Below, in pieces: positions 9,255-17,273 of a stretch of DNA of 64,000 nt. A model generated the notes under the pieces. That model did not search any database. It worked only from the letters and a program-made list of their open reading frames with translations, and was not told the origin of the DNA. The DNA is from Synechococcus sp. CB0101 (lineage in GTDB: Bacteria; Cyanobacteriota; Cyanobacteriia; PCC-6307; Cyanobiaceae), in contig NZ_CP039373.1 of NCBI RefSeq assembly GCF_000179235.2, forward strand, positions 1,209,860-1,273,859, in the 5' to 3' direction. Made by a program: the position numbers and the translations under genes. Position 1 is the first letter of the stretch. Each line of letters begins with the position of its first letter.

Positions 9255-9276
9255 GGAACCCGGCTGCTAGGTTCCT
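9254..9276 (+). promoter_or_regulatory. Hairpin containing a possible tRNA-Val -10 box
   Basis: A 7-bp inverted repeat AGGAACC / GGTTCCT with a 9-base spacer begins on the last base of the S4-gene stop codon. It has no T-run, so it would be a weak terminator. TAGGTT (9268-9273) in its right half resembles a picocyanobacterial -10 element and lies 21 bases before the tRNA. I see no clear -35. The promoter reading is inference. Confidence 0.35.
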
Positions 9277-9294
9277 GGGGCCGCAAGGCTCTGA

Positions 9295-9366
9295 GGGCGA
9301 TTAGCTCAGAGGTAGAGCACTACCTTGACACGGTAGGAGTCACTGGTTCGATTCCAGTATCGCCCA
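9295..9366 (+). tRNA. tRNA-Val (GAC)
   Basis: A complete 72-nt cloverleaf can be folded. The acceptor stem GGGCGAT pairs with ATCGCCC, the D stem is GCTC/GAGC, the anticodon stem is CTACC/GGTAG with loop TTGACAC (anticodon GAC at 9327-9329), and the T arm is ACTGG TTCGATT CCAGT. Discriminator base A at 9366; the 3' CCA is not encoded and must be added after trimming. It reads the GTC and GTT valine codons. Confidence 0.97.
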
Positions 9367-9390
9367 CTTGTTTTCTTGCCCACGCAGGTG

Positions 9391-10764
9391 ATGTCGCTGC
9401 AGGTGGTGCTGGGGCTCGGGCGTTCAGGCGTGGGCGCGGCCCGGTTGCTTCATCAGCGAGGCGCATCGGTGCTGGTACTGGAAAGCGGCGACGGCCCGGC
9501 CCTCCAGGAACGCGCTGATGCCTTACGCCGCGAAGGCATTGCCGTTCATTTAGGCGTCCCCCTGGAGCCGGCCAGCTTCACGGCGCTCGAGGTTCAGCCA
9601 GCGCGGGTGATTGTGAGCCCAGGCATCCGCTGGGATCACCCCACTCTCAAAGCCCTGCGTCAGCAGGGCATTCGTACCGATGGCGAAATCACCACCGCCT
9701 GGGAAGCCAGTGCCGGAGTCCCCTGGATTGGCATCACCGGCACCAACGGCAAAACCACCGTCACCCATCTGATCGCCCACCTGCTGGAGCAAGCCGGGCT
9801 TGACGCCCCGATGTGCGGCAACGTGGGCTTCTCTGCAGCAGAGCTGGCCCTGGCGCGCAGCGGGGCCAATGCTCCTACGTGGCTGGTGGTGGAGCTGAGC
9901 AGCTACCAGATCGAATCGGCACCGGCCCTGGCCCCGCGCATCGGCGTGTGGACCACCCTCACCCCCGATCACCTGGAGCGCCACGGCACCCTCGACAACT
10001 ACCGGGCCATCAAACGCAGCCTGCTGGAGCACTCAACGGTGCGCGTGCTCAACGCCGATGATCCCGACCTGCGCAGCCGCGCCGCCAGCTGGGATCAGGC
10101 CCGTTGGGTGACGGCCGAGAGCCGGGAGCAAGCCCGTGCCGCCGGCATCGAACCCCATCTTTGGATCGAGGCGAATCAGGTCTGCCAGGCGAGTGGACCA
10201 CTGCTGCCAGCCGATGCCCTGGCGATGCCCGGTGCCCACAATCGCCAGAACATGCTGATGGCGGTGGCGGTTGGTCTGGAGGTGGGCCTGAGCGCCGAAC
10301 AGATGGCTGCAGCCTTGCGCTGCTTTCCCGGCGTGCCCCATCGCCTCGAGCTGATCCGAGAGCGCGATGGCGTGCGCTGGTTCAACGACAGCAAGGCCAC
10401 CAACTACGACGCCGCTGAGGTGGCGCTGCGCGCACTGCAAGGGCCCTTGGTGGTGCTGGCCGGCGGTGAAGCCAAACAAGGCGAAGCGGCTGGATGGCTT
10501 GCCGGGCTGGAGCGAGAGGCCCGGGCTGTGGTGCTGTTCGGCGCCGCGCGGGACACCTTTCAACAGCTGCTGGAGGCCAGCCATTACAGCGGGGCGGTGC
10601 ATCGGGTGGCTGGACTGAGCGAGGCGGTTCCCCTCGCCCAGCGACTGGCGGCTGAGCAGAACTGCCGAGCGGTGCTGCTCTCACCGGCTTGCGCCAGCTT
10701 TGATCAGTACCGGGATTTCGAAGCCCGCGGCGACCATTTCCGCCAACTGGTGCAGAGCCTCTGA
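9391..10764 (+). CDS. murD: UDP-N-acetylmuramoylalanine--D-glutamate ligase
   Basis: A 457-aa cytosolic Mur ligase that adds D-Glu to UDP-MurNAc-L-Ala in peptidoglycan synthesis, using ATP. It has the N-terminal Rossmann domain (VLGLGRSGVGAARLL), the central ATPase with GITGTNGKTTVTHL (P-loop) and VVELSSYQIE, then HNRQNMLMAVAV and WFNDSKATNYDA, all MurD-specific. ATG at 9391 is preferred to the TTG at 9378 region because it puts the Rossmann strand at residue 3-10 as in relatives. It begins 24 bases after tRNA-Val and may share its transcript. Together with the SpoIID-like protein, the FHA-PBP and FtsW it forms the window's cell-wall theme. Confidence 0.95.
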   Translation: MSLQVVLGLGRSGVGAARLLHQRGASVLVLESGDGPALQERADALRREGIAVHLGVPLEPASFTALEVQPARVIVSPGIRWDHPTLKALRQQGIRTDGEITTAWEASAGVPWIGITGTNGKTTVTHLIAHLLEQAGLDAPMCGNVGFSAAELALARSGANAPTWLVVELSSYQIESAPALAPRIGVWTTLTPDHLERHGTLDNYRAIKRSLLEHSTVRVLNADDPDLRSRAASWDQARWVTAESREQARAAGIEPHLWIEANQVCQASGPLLPADALAMPGAHNRQNMLMAVAVGLEVGLSAEQMAAALRCFPGVPHRLELIRERDGVRWFNDSKATNYDAAEVALRALQGPLVVLAGGEAKQGEAAGWLAGLEREARAVVLFGAARDTFQQLLEASHYSGAVHRVAGLSEAVPLAQRLAAEQNCRAVLLSPACASFDQYRDFEARGDHFRQLVQSL

Positions 10765-10822
10765 CCCAGATCGGTCTCCGTGATGGAGCACCGCTAGCCT
10801 CGCCGCAACGCACCCAGCAGCA

Positions 10823-11281
10823 ATGGCCTTCTGGCTGATGAAAAGCGAGCCCGATGTGTACGGGATTGAGCATCTAAAGCAGGAAGGCACAACGCTCTGG
10901 GATGGCATTCGCAACTATCAGGCGCGCAATTTCATGCGTGCGATGCAGATCGGCGACCGCGCTTTCTTCTATCACTCCAATGCCAAACCGCCCGGCATTG
11001 TTGGGCTGATGGAGGTGATTGAGACCGGATTGGTCGACCCCAGTCAGTTTGATCCCACCAACAAATACTTCGATCCCAAATCCAGCCCAGAGAAGCCCCG
11101 TTGGGATTGCGTGCGGCTGCGCTACGTGGGCAGCTTCGGCGAGCTGCTGAGCCTCGATGCCCTGCGTGAGCAGTTCAGCGTGGAGGAACTGCCGGTGGTG
11201 CGCAATGGCAATCGCCTCTCGATCCTGCCGGTGCCGGAGGCCAGCGCCGAACGCTTGTTTGAGCTGCTGGGGCCTCTGTGA
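10823..11281 (+). CDS. EVE-domain protein
   Basis: A 152-aa single-domain protein of the EVE (PUA-like) family. Key features are FWLMKSEPDVYGIEHL at the N terminus, LWDGIRNYQARNFMR, and FFYHSN (the 'YHS' strand), which line the pocket that recognises modified bases. EVE proteins are thought to bind modified nucleotides in RNA or DNA; the bacterial cytosolic role is not firmly established. ATG at 10823 is well placed. The stop overlaps the GTG start of the next gene by four bases (GTGA), so the two are probably an operon. Confidence 0.9.
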   Translation: MAFWLMKSEPDVYGIEHLKQEGTTLWDGIRNYQARNFMRAMQIGDRAFFYHSNAKPPGIVGLMEVIETGLVDPSQFDPTNKYFDPKSSPEKPRWDCVRLRYVGSFGELLSLDALREQFSVEELPVVRNGNRLSILPVPEASAERLFELLGPL

Positions 11282-12072
11282 AGCCGATCCGGCTGAACAG
11301 CTGGGTCGCCTTCCAGCAGAGCTGGAGAGGCATCGCTCACCAGCCCTTGCTACTGGCTTTCAGCCTGGTGGCTCTGGGCACACACCTGTCCGGCTGGGCC
11401 CTGTTTGCGGGCGGCGAGAGGGTCGATAGCGGCGTGTTGGCCGCGCTCCTGCGCCTCGGCGGCATTGCCCTTTATGGCGGCAGCCTGATCTGGATGATCG
11501 AGGGCTTCACCCTCGCAGGCCTGGCGATCGCGCGGGAGCAGACCATCCACTGGCAGGAGCTCAGCCCCAGCGAGTGCCGCCACAGCGGACGACTGAGCCT
11601 CTACCTGGCCTACCTGGCCGGCGCCCTGCTGGCGGTGGCGCTGATCACCGGCCTGATCTGGTCGCTGGTGCTGTTGCTGCTGCCCGGCCTGAGTGCGGCG
11701 CCGGCGCTGCTGGGCCTGATCGCCGCCTTGGCCGTGGTGATCAGCCAATTATTTGGGCCGTGCCTGGTGCTCGACACCCGCCTGAGGGGCACCGCGCTGT
11801 TTCGCCAGGGCGTGTGGCTGCTAGAGCATCACGGCCCGGGACTGTTACTCCTGTGCAGCGGCCTGGTGGGGCTGCTGTTGATTCCACTGCTGATCGGGCT
11901 AGTGGCGGAAGCGCTGGTCTCAGGGTTGGGGCTTCTGGCCACGCTGGTGGCGTTGGTGGGGGTGCTGCCCCTGCTCACCACAACGGTGACGGGGGCCTAC
12001 GTGCAGCTGCGGCCGGAACTTCAAAACAACCCCGGCGAGGTTACGGCCAGCCTCAAGCAATCGGATCGCTGA
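11278..12072 (+). CDS. Polytopic membrane protein of unknown function
   Basis: A 264-aa hydrophobic protein with about five to six predicted membrane spans: around residues 24-40, 55-78, 108-135, 140-160, 182-205 and 210-235. A charged loop EQTIHWQELSPSECRHSGR lies between spans two and three. No catalytic motif is visible; the pattern recalls YciC/YihY-like membrane proteins but I cannot assign it. Start is GTG inside the EVE gene's stop (GTGA), indicating translational coupling. Its last 20 bases overlap the 3' end of the convergent DUF2811 gene. Confidence 0.72.
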   Translation: MKPIRLNSWVAFQQSWRGIAHQPLLLAFSLVALGTHLSGWALFAGGERVDSGVLAALLRLGGIALYGGSLIWMIEGFTLAGLAIAREQTIHWQELSPSECRHSGRLSLYLAYLAGALLAVALITGLIWSLVLLLLPGLSAAPALLGLIAALAVVISQLFGPCLVLDTRLRGTALFRQGVWLLEHHGPGLLLLCSGLVGLLLIPLLIGLVAEALVSGLGLLATLVALVGVLPLLTTTVTGAYVQLRPELQNNPGEVTASLKQSDR

Positions 12073-12280
12073 AGCGGCGCTGCTGGGGGAAGAGGTTGGC
12101 GAGATAGCAGCGGGTGATCTCGCGGGTCTGAACGCCGTTCTGCACCAGGAAACCGGCCAGGGCCGCTTGGAACAGGCGGTACTGATCCCAGTTGGGATGG
12201 GCCTCAATGAAGCCCTGCATCGACTGCAGCAGGGGCTCAGGCACCTCAGCGCGCATGCTCACCGTGGCGGCACTGTCCAT
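12053..12280 (-). CDS. DUF2811-family small protein
   Basis: A 75-aa protein beginning MDSAATVSMRAEVPE and containing MQGFIEAHPNWDQYRLFQAALAGFL, the hallmark of the cyanobacterial DUF2811 family of unknown function. It looks like a compact helical protein, possibly ribbon-helix-helix-like at the N terminus (beta strand then two helices), but no function should be inferred. ATG at 12280 was chosen; the frame is open to 12406 but the extra residues are Arg/Trp/Cys-rich noise. Its 3' end overlaps the convergent membrane-protein gene by 20 bases. Confidence 0.78.
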   Translation of the reverse strand: MDSAATVSMRAEVPEPLLQSMQGFIEAHPNWDQYRLFQAALAGFLVQNGVQTREITRCYLANLFPQQRRFSDPIA

Positions 12281-12654
12281 CCAGATCTCCCCGTAACGCC
12301 CACCAGTTCTCCACAGCGCCGGGCGCCGGTCAACAGGCTCCCAACCGGACGATTCCCAACCGCTCTCAGGGCAAGATCGGCGCTCGCAGCAGGCCTCTGG
12401 GGCCATGCGTGCAGGGGCAGCTCAGCCCGCTGCCTGGCCCAGCGGGCGCTGTCAACGGGAAAGCGCAGAACCGCACCGTTCTCCCCAGCCGCCAGTGCAG
12501 CCGGGTCACGCGCCGCAAGCGCCTGTGGAAAAACCGTGCAAAACCTTGGGGAGTGTGGGTGGAACGCTGGGAGAACGCCGCTGATCAGCAGTGCTGATCA
12601 GCGGCTGAATCTCGTGGCCAATCTCATCGCGACAGCTCAGGCAAGCTGATCCCC
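12281..12654. other. 374-base intergenic region with DnaA-box-like words and a double palindrome
   Basis: No credible gene was found in either strand. The region separates divergent genes (DUF2811 on minus, the dehydrogenase on plus). It contains TTCTCCACA (12307-12315) and TGTGGAAAA (12524-12532, the reverse complement of TTTTCCACA), both close to cyanobacterial DnaA boxes, plus the palindrome described separately at 12578-12604. Both promoters of the flanking genes must lie here; I could not place them confidently. Confidence 0.6.
12578..12604. repeat. Perfect 13-bp inverted repeat made of two palindromic decamers
   Basis: CCGCTGATCAGCA and its exact reverse complement flank a single G. 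Each arm contains the self-complementary decamer GCTGATCAGC (12580-12589 and 12593-12602), so two palindromes sit 13 bases apart. It ends 50 bases before the ATG of the dehydrogenase gene and has no T-run, which fits an operator better than a terminator. Function is inference. Confidence 0.75.
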
Positions 12655-13533
12655 ATGACCATTGCCCTGCTCGGAACAGGCCTGCTCGGCAGTGCCATCG
12701 CCACGCGGCTGCTCGGCTGCGGCCACACGCTCACGGTGTGGAACCGCAAACCCGAACGCTGCCAGCCCCTAGTGGACCTCGGGGCCCAACAGGCCAACAG
12801 TCCGGCGCTGGCCGCTGCCCAGGCCGACTGGCTGATCACCGTGCTCAGCGACGGACCCACCACCCAGAGCGTGTTGATCGATCAGGTGGGAGATGCGCTG
12901 CGAGGCCGCCGTGTGCTGCAGATCGGCACCATCGGGCCGGCTGAAAGCCAGCAACTAGCTGATGCGGTGCATGCACTCGGCGGCTCCTATCTGGAGGCAC
13001 CAGTGCTGGGAAGCCGACCTGAAGCCCTGGAGGGCAACCTGCAGCTCATGGCCGGTGGCCCGGATGAGCTCATGGAGGAAGCTCTGCCGCTGCTCCGCCA
13101 GCTCAGCCAGAAGCCCGTGCATCTCGGCCCGGTGGGCGCGGCGATGACCACCAAGCTGGCCCTCAACCAGCTGATCGCCAGCCTCACCCACGCCTTCAGC
13201 CTTTCGCTGCACCTGGTGCAGCAAGGCGGCGTGGCGGTGGAGCCCTTCATGGACCTGCTGCGCAGCAGTGCCCTCTACGCCCCCACCTTCGACAAAAAGC
13301 TGCAGCGCGAACTCAGCGGCGACTACAGCAACCCCAATTTCCCCACGGCCCACCTGCGCAAAGACCTCGATCTGTTCATGGCCGCCGCGCAGCAAGCCGG
13401 GCTCAACAGCGAAGGGCTAAGCGGGCTTGCGGCTCTGCTGCAGCGATCCAGCGCCGCCGGCCTCGACGAGCTCGACTACTGCGCACTGCACCAGCTCACG
13501 GCTGGCCAAACAGCTGCTGCAACGCCTGACTGA
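12655..13533 (+). CDS. NAD(P)-dependent beta-hydroxyacid dehydrogenase (HIBADH family)
   Basis: A 292-aa member of the 3-hydroxyisobutyrate / tartronate semialdehyde / glyoxylate reductase family. The N-terminal Rossmann motif is ALLGTGLLGSAIA, followed by TVWNRKPER; a substrate motif APVLGSRPEALEG corresponds to the family's DAPVSGG; the catalytic Lys is in AAMTTKLALNQ. An Arg/Lys after NR (NRKPER) suggests possible NADP preference. The substrate is not determinable; succinic semialdehyde or glyoxylate reduction are options known in related proteins. Start ATG at 12655. The last 38 bases overlap the convergent DUF1818 gene. The palindrome at 12578-12604 may regulate it. Confidence 0.87.
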   Translation: MTIALLGTGLLGSAIATRLLGCGHTLTVWNRKPERCQPLVDLGAQQANSPALAAAQADWLITVLSDGPTTQSVLIDQVGDALRGRRVLQIGTIGPAESQQLADAVHALGGSYLEAPVLGSRPEALEGNLQLMAGGPDELMEEALPLLRQLSQKPVHLGPVGAAMTTKLALNQLIASLTHAFSLSLHLVQQGGVAVEPFMDLLRSSALYAPTFDKKLQRELSGDYSNPNFPTAHLRKDLDLFMAAAQQAGLNSEGLSGLAALLQRSSAAGLDELDYCALHQLTAGQTAAATPD

Positions 13534-13867
13534 ACGGCCGGGCCGCAGCGACCGACCAACTCCCCTCCACTGCCCGCTGCCCTGCCTCGGGCGTGAGCAC
13601 CACCCGCAGCAACCAACTGCTGCGATCGCCCTCAATGGCCAACCACCACGGATCGCGCTCGAGTTCCAGCTCGATCGATTCCTCCTCCATCAGCTGATCC
13701 ACCAGCCCCTGATGCTGGGCCACAAGATCCGACACCGCATCCCGCAGGGCCGATGCCTCGAGCTCGGTGAGTTCTGCGGCCCAGCCTTCACCAGCCATCA
13801 ACACAGAAAAGGGCTGACGGCTGCCATCCCAGGCCAACCGCCAACCCTCTCCTTCGCGCTGGATCAC
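13496..13867 (-). CDS. DUF1818-family protein
   Basis: A 123-aa protein matching the cyanobacterial/plastid DUF1818 family (structurally Whirly-like in some members). It begins IQREGEGWRLAWDGSR, with FSVLMAGEGWAAELTELEA and LLRVVLTPEAGQRAVEGSW, both conserved family blocks. Function is not known to me. GTG start at 13867, 11 bases after rpoZ, so it is the third gene of the 14418-13496 minus-strand operon. Its 3' 38 bases overlap the convergent dehydrogenase gene, leaving no room for a terminator outside coding sequence. Confidence 0.82.
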   Translation of the reverse strand: MIQREGEGWRLAWDGSRQPFSVLMAGEGWAAELTELEASALRDAVSDLVAQHQGLVDQLMEEESIELELERDPWWLAIEGDRSSWLLRVVLTPEAGQRAVEGSWSVAAARPFSQALQQLFGQP

Positions 13868-13878
13868 CGCTGCGAGCC

Positions 13879-14109
13879 TCAGCCAGGCAGCAGGTCGGGC
13901 TGGTCCTGTTCGTCGCTGAGCTCGATGATGGCGCGCTGCACAGGCTTCACCATCGAATCTTCCAGCAGGCCGTCGAAGTCATCGAAGCGGCGCTGCTTGG
14001 CGCGGAAAGCGATGCGAACGGTGGTGAGGTAGCGGTTGCTGGAGAAGCGAACCAGGCTCTCGGCGCGCTGCGCGAGCTCTTTGGGGCTGACGTTGACGCC
14101 GAGATACAT
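13879..14109 (-). CDS. rpoZ: DNA-directed RNA polymerase subunit omega
   Basis: A 76-aa subunit that helps assemble RNA polymerase by clamping the beta' subunit; in cyanobacteria it also favours the primary sigma factor. The sequence has the family core [18 protein letters not shown] and [13 protein letters not shown], and the short form typical of cyanobacteria. The ATG start is clear. It follows the upstream 101-aa gene by only three bases and precedes the DUF1818 gene by 11 bases, forming a three-gene operon. Confidence 0.92.
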   Translation of the reverse strand: MYLGVNVSPKELAQRAESLVRFSSNRYLTTVRIAFRAKQRRFDDFDGLLEDSMVKPVQRAIIELSDEQDQPDLLPG

Positions 14110-14112
14110 GAA

Positions 14113-14418
14113 CTAATCACCAATCGATTCATCGTAGGTCAGCAAGCTGCTGGGCAAGGGCACCCGCACCGGAAACACCAGCGGCTCGCTGCCTGGGGCC
14201 AGCAGCCGAATCTCCCGAACCAGGGCCAGGGCTTCCAGGGGCGGCCGCAGCAGATCGATCACGCGGCACACCACCGCCCGATGGGCGCCGTCCCGGCATT
14301 CGATGCGCAACCCATTCCAGCCGCGCGTGACCCGGCAGGCCCAGAGCGGGTCGAGACGGCGCAACAACTCCGGATCCTCCCGGTAAAACGACAACACGGC
14401 CTGCAACACCCGCTCCAT
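14113..14418 (-). CDS. Conserved protein of unknown function upstream of rpoZ
   Basis: A 101-aa soluble protein I do not recognise. It is rich in Leu/Arg, begins MERVLQAVLSFYREDPELLRRLDPLWACRV, abridged here, and contains GWNGLRIECRDG and VVCRVIDLLRPPLEAL, with no membrane segment. ATG at 14418 is preferred; GTG at 14427 is possible. The stop is three bases from the rpoZ start, so co-translation is likely and the gene is real on operon grounds. It diverges from the Hsp70-like gene with about 37 bases between the starts, so their promoters overlap. Confidence 0.65.
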   Translation of the reverse strand: MERVLQAVLSFYREDPELLRRLDPLWACRVTRGWNGLRIECRDGAHRAVVCRVIDLLRPPLEALALVREIRLLAPGSEPLVFPVRVPLPSSLLTYDESIGD

Positions 14419-14455
14419 CGCCAGCACCGCCTCTCAGAGACCCACTGGTCTCACC

Positions 14456-16087
14456 ATGCAGGCGATGGTTGCGCCACGCTCAGGGGCGTTGTCTTCCCTT
14501 CAGCTTTCAACCGTGGCCGGCACCCTCGCCATCGACCTGGGCAGCACCACCACCGTGGTGGCCTTCCAAGGCAGTGGAGAGGCGCCTCCCGAGCTGCTGG
14601 AGCTCACACCGATCAGCACCCGCGATCCGGCCGTTGTGCCCAGCTTGATCTGGCTCAAGGAGGCGTCATCCAGCCAGGCGTTGATCGGCCGCCAGGTGAT
14701 CGAAGCCGGCCTGCTCGAGCAGGGGGGCACCGAGCTGCATCGCGACTTCAAACGCCGCATCGGCGGCGGCAACCCAGAGCCTCGCAGCGGCTGGCTCAGC
14801 CCGGAGCAGAGCGGCCAACTGCTGCTCGAGCAGATCTGGCAGCGGCTACCGCAGACCGTGCAGCCCGAACGCCTCGTGCTCACGGCACCGATCGACAGCT
14901 ACCGGGGTTATCGCCAATGGCTGCTTGAAGCCACCAGCCAGCTGGCGGTGCCGGAAATCGCCCTGGTGGATGAACCCACAGCGGCGGCAATCGGTGCGGG
15001 GCTGCCGCCAGGCAGTCGGGTGTTGGTGGTGGATATGGGCGGCGGCACCACCGATCTCTCGCTGGTGGCGCTGGAGGGAGGCGAGGGCAAAGCGGCCCCG
15101 ATCGCCCAGCTGCTGCGCTTCGGCGGCCGCGACCTCACCGCCAGCCGCCAGAGCCTGCGCACCGCTCGCGTGCTCGGCAAAGCCGGCCTGGCCCTGGGGG
15201 GGCGTGATCTCGATCGTTGGATTGCCGCCGACCAGGTCAAGCGGCGCCCCGAGCTGGCCTCACTGGATCCCTCCAGCCCCTCGCTGCTAGAGGGGTGCGA
15301 GCGTTTGAAGTGCCAGCTCACTGATGCCGAGGAGGCCCTGACCCTCTGGAGCCCTGGCCCGGGCGCGGCACCGATCGAACTGCGCCTGAGCCGCCGCGAG
15401 CTCGATCTGCTGCTGCGGCAGCGGCAGCTACTCACCCTGCTCGATGAGCTGCTGGAGCAGGTGCTGGCTGCGGCGCGGGGCTGCGGGGTGCAAGCTGACG
15501 ACATTGATGCCGTGCTGCCGGTGGGAGGCAGCAGCAGCCTGCCGCTGATCCGCAGCTGGCTGCAGGAGCGGCTGCCCCAGGTGCCGCTGCGGGGGGAGCG
15601 CCCGGTGGAGGCCGTCGCCCTCGGAGCGCTACGGCTCACGCCGGGGGTCGTCGTAAGAGACGTGCTGGACCGCGGGGTGTCGCTGCGCTGCTGGGACCAG
15701 CGCAGCAGCGAGCACCGCTGGCACCCGCTCTTTCTGCCGGGGCAGCCCTGGCCGAGCGAACAACCGCTAACGCTGCGTCTGGCCTGCAGCCGCAGCGGCC
15801 AGACCAATCTGGAACTGGTGCTCGGGGAACCCCTGGCCGAAGAACGCAGCGAAGTGGTGTTCGTGAACGGGCTGCCCGTGCTGCGGCGCCAGAGCGCCGG
15901 TGCGGCGGCAGTGCAGGACTGGAGCCAACAGCCCGCGGCGATTCCGCTCACACCAGCCGGAGAGCCCGGCAGCGACCGGCTGGAGCTGCGGTTTGCCATC
16001 AACGCCCGCGGGGAATTGGTGGTGGATGGTCGGGATCTAGCCACCGATCAGCCCCTGCCGCAGCGCTGCTTGGGCCGCGTGCGCTGA
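14456..16087 (+). CDS. Hsp70-family ATPase lacking the C-terminal lid
   Basis: A 543-aa protein with the Hsp70/actin-fold ATPase. Motifs are IDLGSTTTVV (phosphate 1, residues 26-35), VDEPTAAAIGAG (connect 1), VVDMGGGTTDLSL (phosphate 2, 191-203) and VLPVGGSSSLPLI (adenosine motif). The remaining about 140 residues resemble only the beta-sandwich part; the helical lid and EEVD-type tail of DnaK are missing, so it is a divergent Hsp70 rather than the main chaperone. Function is unknown. It is divergent from the rpoZ operon and is followed by a membrane-anchored protein gene 82 bases later, possibly a partner. Confidence 0.85.
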   Translation: MQAMVAPRSGALSSLQLSTVAGTLAIDLGSTTTVVAFQGSGEAPPELLELTPISTRDPAVVPSLIWLKEASSSQALIGRQVIEAGLLEQGGTELHRDFKRRIGGGNPEPRSGWLSPEQSGQLLLEQIWQRLPQTVQPERLVLTAPIDSYRGYRQWLLEATSQLAVPEIALVDEPTAAAIGAGLPPGSRVLVVDMGGGTTDLSLVALEGGEGKAAPIAQLLRFGGRDLTASRQSLRTARVLGKAGLALGGRDLDRWIAADQVKRRPELASLDPSSPSLLEGCERLKCQLTDAEEALTLWSPGPGAAPIELRLSRRELDLLLRQRQLLTLLDELLEQVLAAARGCGVQADDIDAVLPVGGSSSLPLIRSWLQERLPQVPLRGERPVEAVALGALRLTPGVVVRDVLDRGVSLRCWDQRSSEHRWHPLFLPGQPWPSEQPLTLRLACSRSGQTNLELVLGEPLAEERSEVVFVNGLPVLRRQSAGAAAVQDWSQQPAAIPLTPAGEPGSDRLELRFAINARGELVVDGRDLATDQPLPQRCLGRVR

Positions 16088-16169
16088 GGTGACGGCTGCA
16101 GGGCTGCACCCGAATGGGTGATCCAGGGGGCATCGATCCATAGAACGGATGGATTGATCGGGCACCCCC

Positions 16170-17003
16170 TTGGCCATCCGCCGCCACCGGCTCCCGCGCT
16201 TCTGGCTGGTGCTCACCCTGGGATTGGTGGCGGCCGGCGTGGGCACGGCCTACTGGTGGGAAAAGCAACTGCCGGGGCGCCTGGAGCGGGCTGCGGAGCA
16301 AGGCCGGCTCGACGATTGCTTGCGCTATGGCGAGCAGCTGGCGGCCCTGCGCTGGCTGGGAGGCAAGGCGCCCCTGGAGCAGGGCCGCTGCCGCCGCCTG
16401 AAGGCCGAGGAGCTATGGCGCCAAGGGGCCTGGGCTGAGGCCTTGAAGCTGCAGCTGCAACTGGTGAATTCCGGCACCAGCACCCCCGCTGATCAGCAGC
16501 AGCTGCTCCGGTGGCAGCAACAGCTTGAAAGCAGGGCTTTGAACCTCTACCGCGAAGGCCGCCTGGAGGAAGCCCTCAAGCTGCTCAACACCCTCAACGC
16601 CGCCCACAACGCCAGTGGCACCGCCCTCGGCGATCAGCTCAGCGAAGAGTGGAACCGGCAGAAATTCCTCAAGCAGCGGGCGGAGCAGCTGATTCCGCAG
16701 CAGCGCTGGTGGGAAGCCCTCGATGCCCTCAACCGGATCGAACATCCCTGGTGGAAGCAACAATCACTGGCCCTACGCGGCCAAGTGGAGAAAGGAATCG
16801 AAGGCCTGCGCAACGGCCACGAGGAGGAGCACGACGCCCACGGCGGCCAGCTCGACTCCAACGTGCCTGCCGAACGGCTCAACGACCTGATCACCCAAAA
16901 GCTGGCTCAGGGCATGGATGACTGGCAGGCCTTCAGCGCAGCCTGCCGCGAGCTCGGCGGCCGGGTGGTGGAAGCCGGCCCCGAAACCGCCTGTCGCCGC
17001 TGA
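16170..17003 (+). CDS. Membrane-anchored TPR-like protein
   Basis: A 277-aa protein with an N-terminal basic stretch and one membrane span (FWLVLTLGLVAAGVGTAYWW, residues about 11-30), then a helical, Leu/Ala/Gln-rich region with repeated helix pairs such as AEELWRQGAWAEALKLQLQL and ALNLYREGRLEEALKLLNTL, typical of degenerate TPR repeats. The C terminus ends with a conserved-looking CRELGGRVVEAGPETACRR block. TTG at 16170 is the only start that places the span properly (an upstream ATG runs into a stop). Neighbouring the Hsp70-like gene suggests, but does not prove, a shared role. No named family recognised. Confidence 0.68.
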   Translation: MAIRRHRLPRFWLVLTLGLVAAGVGTAYWWEKQLPGRLERAAEQGRLDDCLRYGEQLAALRWLGGKAPLEQGRCRRLKAEELWRQGAWAEALKLQLQLVNSGTSTPADQQQLLRWQQQLESRALNLYREGRLEEALKLLNTLNAAHNASGTALGDQLSEEWNRQKFLKQRAEQLIPQQRWWEALDALNRIEHPWWKQQSLALRGQVEKGIEGLRNGHEEEHDAHGGQLDSNVPAERLNDLITQKLAQGMDDWQAFSAACRELGGRVVEAGPETACRR

Positions 17004-17043
17004 TCACGCGTGACAGGATGGATCCCCCCATCCCCACCACCCG

Positions 17044-17265
17044 ATGCAGGCAGGAGATCAGGTCAAGGTCAGCCAGAGCGTGGTGGTCTTCCACCATCCC
17101 GAGCATCGCGGCCAGGCCTTCGATCTCAAGGGCCAACAAGGAGAGGTGTTCCAGGTGCTCACCGATTACAAGGGCCGCACCATCAGCCCCACCATGCCGG
17201 TGATCGTGGCCTTCGGGCGCTTCCGCGCTCATTTCCGCAGCGATGAGCTGGAGCCAGTGGCCTGA
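17044..17265 (+). CDS. ftrV: Ferredoxin-thioredoxin reductase variable chain
   Basis: A 73-aa SH3-like subunit that forms a thin heterodimer with the Fe-S catalytic chain FtrC, passing reducing power from ferredoxin to thioredoxins and so controlling light-dependent enzyme activation. Sequence blocks VVVFHHPEHRGQAFDLKGQQGE and FRAHFRSDELEPV are shortened here; HHPEHRG and FDLKGQ are the family's core. No cysteine, as expected for the variable chain. ATG start. The partner ftrC is not in this window. It ends nine bases before the convergent pyrR. Confidence 0.9.
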   Translation: MQAGDQVKVSQSVVVFHHPEHRGQAFDLKGQQGEVFQVLTDYKGRTISPTMPVIVAFGRFRAHFRSDELEPVA

Positions 17266-17273
17266 GGCCCTGC

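Noticed and set aside
12281-12406. Longer DUF2811 protein starting at 12406
   Set aside because: The additional N-terminal 42 residues are Arg/Trp/Cys-rich and unlike the family; the ATG at 12280 gives the usual length.
12281-12654. Possible replication origin (two DnaA-box-like words)
   Set aside because: Only two loose matches, no cluster, no AT-rich unwinding region and no dnaA/dnaN nearby.
14908-16044. 378-aa minus-strand frame opposite the Hsp70-like gene
   Set aside because: Ser/Arg-rich antisense shadow; no start context and no recognisable motif.
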